Shown here: positions 5,485-6,887 of the stretch, piece after piece
Numbering within the stretch: position 1 is the first letter of the stretch
Layout of the letters: each line of letters opens with the position of its first letter
DNA from: Candidatus Fermentibacteraceae bacterium
GTDB taxonomy: Bacteria; Fermentibacterota; Fermentibacteria; Fermentibacterales; JCC-6
DNA: 6,887 bases
Direction: 5' to 3'
Assembly (NCBI GenBank): GCA_030596465.1
Contig: JAUVJW010000105.1
Coordinates: 1 to 6,887 of the forward strand
Notes under the pieces: generated by a model
What the model saw: only the letters and a program-made list of their open reading frames with translations
The model's database searches: none
What the model was told of the DNA's origin: nothing
Program-made: the position numbers and the translations under genes

Positions 5485-6821
5485 GGGTGTGTTTTCCCGG
5501 CTGTAAACCTTGATACAGAATACTTCACAGCTGTGAGCGATGCTATCATAAGAGGAATATCAAGAGCTACCCTGTGGGGTGTACCTGACGCGGTGAGCAG
5601 ATGCATAAGCACATATCCGACTATCACACCGGACATAAAAACGCCGGACCACCCCCGGCGCAACAGTATAAGAACACCGCTAAAAAAGAAAATTCCAACC
5701 CAGAAAAAAGAGACCAGCCCCGCGAGAGTGTGTACCGGTGAAAATTGATTTAACGGAAATGGTTTAAAAAACTCAGCAAATCTGCATGCTGAAAGATGTA
5801 GAAAAACGCCGGGATTCGATCTGATAAACCTGCTCTGGCGTGAATACAGAATACTGTCTCTCTCAAATTCTGATTCTGTAGTAAACTCAGGAAATTCAGC
5901 AAACTCGGCACTATTCAACCTGGACAACCATGTATCACGTACCGGCCCGTAGAGAAGTGTCGCACCTGGTTGTTCATCAAGAAAGGCATCAGTAAAAATC
6001 CGTCCATTAAATTCCCACATCTGAACTCCACCCTGAAGTGGCAGAAGCTGATAGTGACCCATTGTTTTTTTGTTTCTGAGTACCCACGGCGTTAAAACAA
6101 CTCCAAAACAAACAAACATCAAAAGCAGGGCGGGAATCACCCTTCTCGAGAATTTCCATGATAAGAGAATCGCAACGGCAAGCCACAAGATCATGGGAAG
6201 AGCAGCCGGTCGGACAAGGAAAGCTACTCCCCACAGAAGGCCGGCCCAAACCCCCCTGGATATATCAGGTTTCTCTAGAAAGCGAACAGAGAGCAGCAAC
6301 CCGGCTATGAACAGCAACGAGAAAAGAGCCTGAGTTACGGGGATTGCCTGGTAGTATAGTTCAAATGGATCAAGCGCCATAAAGATACCGGCTGCGATAT
6401 ACCACCGTCCGGAGAGGAATCGGGATGCAAGACGCAAACCAAGCAAAACAGTGAGTACCCCCAGAGCAAGCTGAGCACCAACCACCGCCAGAATATTGCC
6501 GGGAGAAGTAATCATAAAAATAAAAGCTTCAAACAGAGCATAGCCGGGTACAAAAAAAGTCGTAGGTTGTTCCGGAAGCAATGCTCCGTAAAACCCTCCT
6601 GTCTCCCTGAAAAAAATCAACCTGGCATCTCTTCTCGGATCAGGGTCATGAAACATGGCTCTGGAAAGCATAAACCCTCTGCCGGAAAGAATGTTCTCAG
6701 CAATGTTGGCCTGAACCTGCCCTTCACCAATAATGAAGAACCCACTTGCAGCCAGACCGAAAACTGCCAGCCTGACCAGCAGGGCCAATCCTAAAATGTA
6801 TTTTAGGCTTTTCCTCTGCAC
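5481..6821 (-). CDS. GT-C fold integral membrane glycosyltransferase (GT39/PMT-like)
   Basis: This 446-residue protein starts at GTG. It resembles polytopic GT-C enzymes (PMT/ArnT/GT39 style), which move a sugar from a polyprenyl-phosphate donor to an acceptor on the outer face of the inner membrane. A first helix (about residues 7-31) leads into a loop with E33 and the pattern AENILSGRGF (41-50). This matches the family's acidic-residue loop and 'A.NLL.GRGF' signature, with Glu where Asp is more usual. Then come FVPGY (90-94), about eight further hydrophobic helices between 105 and 245, FLVRPAALP (201-209), TPWVLRN (244-250), a soluble segment (about 251-335) and three C-terminal helices (about 365-432). 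The GTG overlaps the previous gene by 19 bases and has no clear Shine-Dalgarno sequence, so coupled initiation is likely. It is preferred because the first helix begins soon after it. The stop overlaps the next ATG as ATGA. Donor and acceptor cannot be deduced. The soluble segment carries repeated E-F pairs (306-319). Confidence 0.8.
   Translation of the reverse strand: MQRKSLKYILGLALLVRLAVFGLAASGFFIIGEGQVQANIAENILSGRGFMLSRAMFHDPDPRRDARLIFFRETGGFYGALLPEQPTTFFVPGYALFEAFIFMITSPGNILAVVGAQLALGVLTVLLGLRLASRFLSGRWYIAAGIFMALDPFELYYQAIPVTQALFSLLFIAGLLLSVRFLEKPDISRGVWAGLLWGVAFLVRPAALPMILWLAVAILLSWKFSRRVIPALLLMFVCFGVVLTPWVLRNKKTMGHYQLLPLQGGVQMWEFNGRIFTDAFLDEQPGATLLYGPVRDTWLSRLNSAEFAEFPEFTTESEFERDSILYSRQSRFIRSNPGVFLHLSACRFAEFFKPFPLNQFSPVHTLAGLVSFFWVGIFFFSGVLILLRRGWSGVFMSGVIVGYVLMHLLTASGTPHRVALDIPLMIASLTAVKYSVSRFTAGKTHP
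6790..6807. repeat. Perfect 8-bp inverted repeat at the start of the GT-C gene
   Basis: CCTAAAAT, two bases, then ATTTTAGG. It covers the TAA stop of the upstream partial gene and codons 5-11 of the GT-C gene. The two-base spacer is short for an RNA hairpin, which would open to a 7-bp stem with a 4-base loop. It could equally be a symmetric protein-binding site or chance. Confidence 0.5.
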
Positions 6822-6887
6822 CAGTCACCGAACCATTCAGAGGTTATCAGCTCAAGTTCTCCGGTTTGACCGGAGGACCACACATTC
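6803..6887 (-). CDS. C-terminal end of an unrecognised protein (partial)
   Basis: The frame is open from the window edge to a TAA stop at 6803-6805 and gives 27 residues, ending in SEWFGDWCRGKA. Too little is present to name a family. It is counted as a real gene end because the frame is on the same strand as its neighbours, is the only one of the three minus-strand frames open across the edge region, and its stop overlaps the start of the next gene by 19 bases, as expected in this compact operon. The tail is rich in aromatic and acidic residues and shows no membrane segment. The function is unknown. A perfect 7-bp inverted repeat (6859-6875) lies inside it. Confidence 0.6.
   Translation of the reverse strand, partial: NVWSSGQTGELELITSEWFGDWCRGKA
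6859..6875. repeat. Perfect 7-bp inverted repeat inside the upstream partial gene
   Basis: CTCCGGT, TTG, ACCGGAG. Three further outer pairs are possible in RNA, one of them a wobble. On the transcribed strand no run of T follows, so it is not an intrinsic terminator. It lies within coding sequence and may have no role. Confidence 0.4.

Noticed and set aside
1..6887. Promoters, terminators, tRNA or rRNA genes, CRISPR arrays or mobile elements
   Set aside because: Coding sequence is continuous with overlapping ends. I found no spacer able to hold them, no regularly spaced repeats, no transposase or terminal repeats, and no stem followed by a T-tract.

Overview
The window is one tightly packed, single-strand gene cluster. 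All genes lie on the minus strand, so transcription runs from high to low coordinates. It encodes the building and membrane handling of a cell-surface glycan. A likely outer-membrane beta-barrel and at least two Gram-negative-style envelope enzymes point to a diderm bacterium. Base composition is near 50% GC by eye. The barrel resembles the PorV/UPF0164 type found in the Fibrobacteres-Chlorobi-Bacteroidetes group and related candidate phyla. That taxonomic guess is weak and is inference only.

In transcription order the window holds: (1) the last 27 codons of an unrecognised gene (6803-6887); (2) a multi-pass GT-C/GT39-like membrane glycosyltransferase (5481-6821); (3) a GT9 (heptosyltransferase-type) glycosyltransferase (4540-5484); (4) a radical SAM protein with an N-terminal B12-binding-like domain, very like the hopanoid enzyme HpnJ (3092-4543); (5) a GT2 glycosyltransferase with a hydrophobic C-terminus (2152-3099); (6) a polyprenyl-phosphate sugar-1-phosphate transferase of the WbaP/WcaJ type (764-2152); (7) a small PorV-like barrel that appears to start at a non-standard codon (18-767); (8) the first seven codons of a further gene with a strong ribosome binding site (1-21).

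There is essentially no intergenic DNA. Every junction overlaps, several by the four-base NTGA arrangement, so the genes are probably one translationally coupled operon whose promoter and terminator lie outside the window. Three starts were moved downstream or upstream of the longest open frame because the ribosome binding sites and overlaps support other positions (2152, 3099 and 767).

Working model (inference): the sugar-phosphate transferase loads the first sugar onto undecaprenyl phosphate at the inner membrane. The GT2 and GT9 enzymes extend it on the cytoplasmic side. The radical SAM protein modifies a sugar or lipid carrier. The GT-C enzyme adds a sugar from a polyprenyl donor on the periplasmic side. 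The barrel and the gene after it act in the outer membrane. No flippase, polymerase or hopanoid gene is visible here. The most interesting element is the HpnJ-like radical SAM gene sitting in a glycan operon rather than a hopanoid one.
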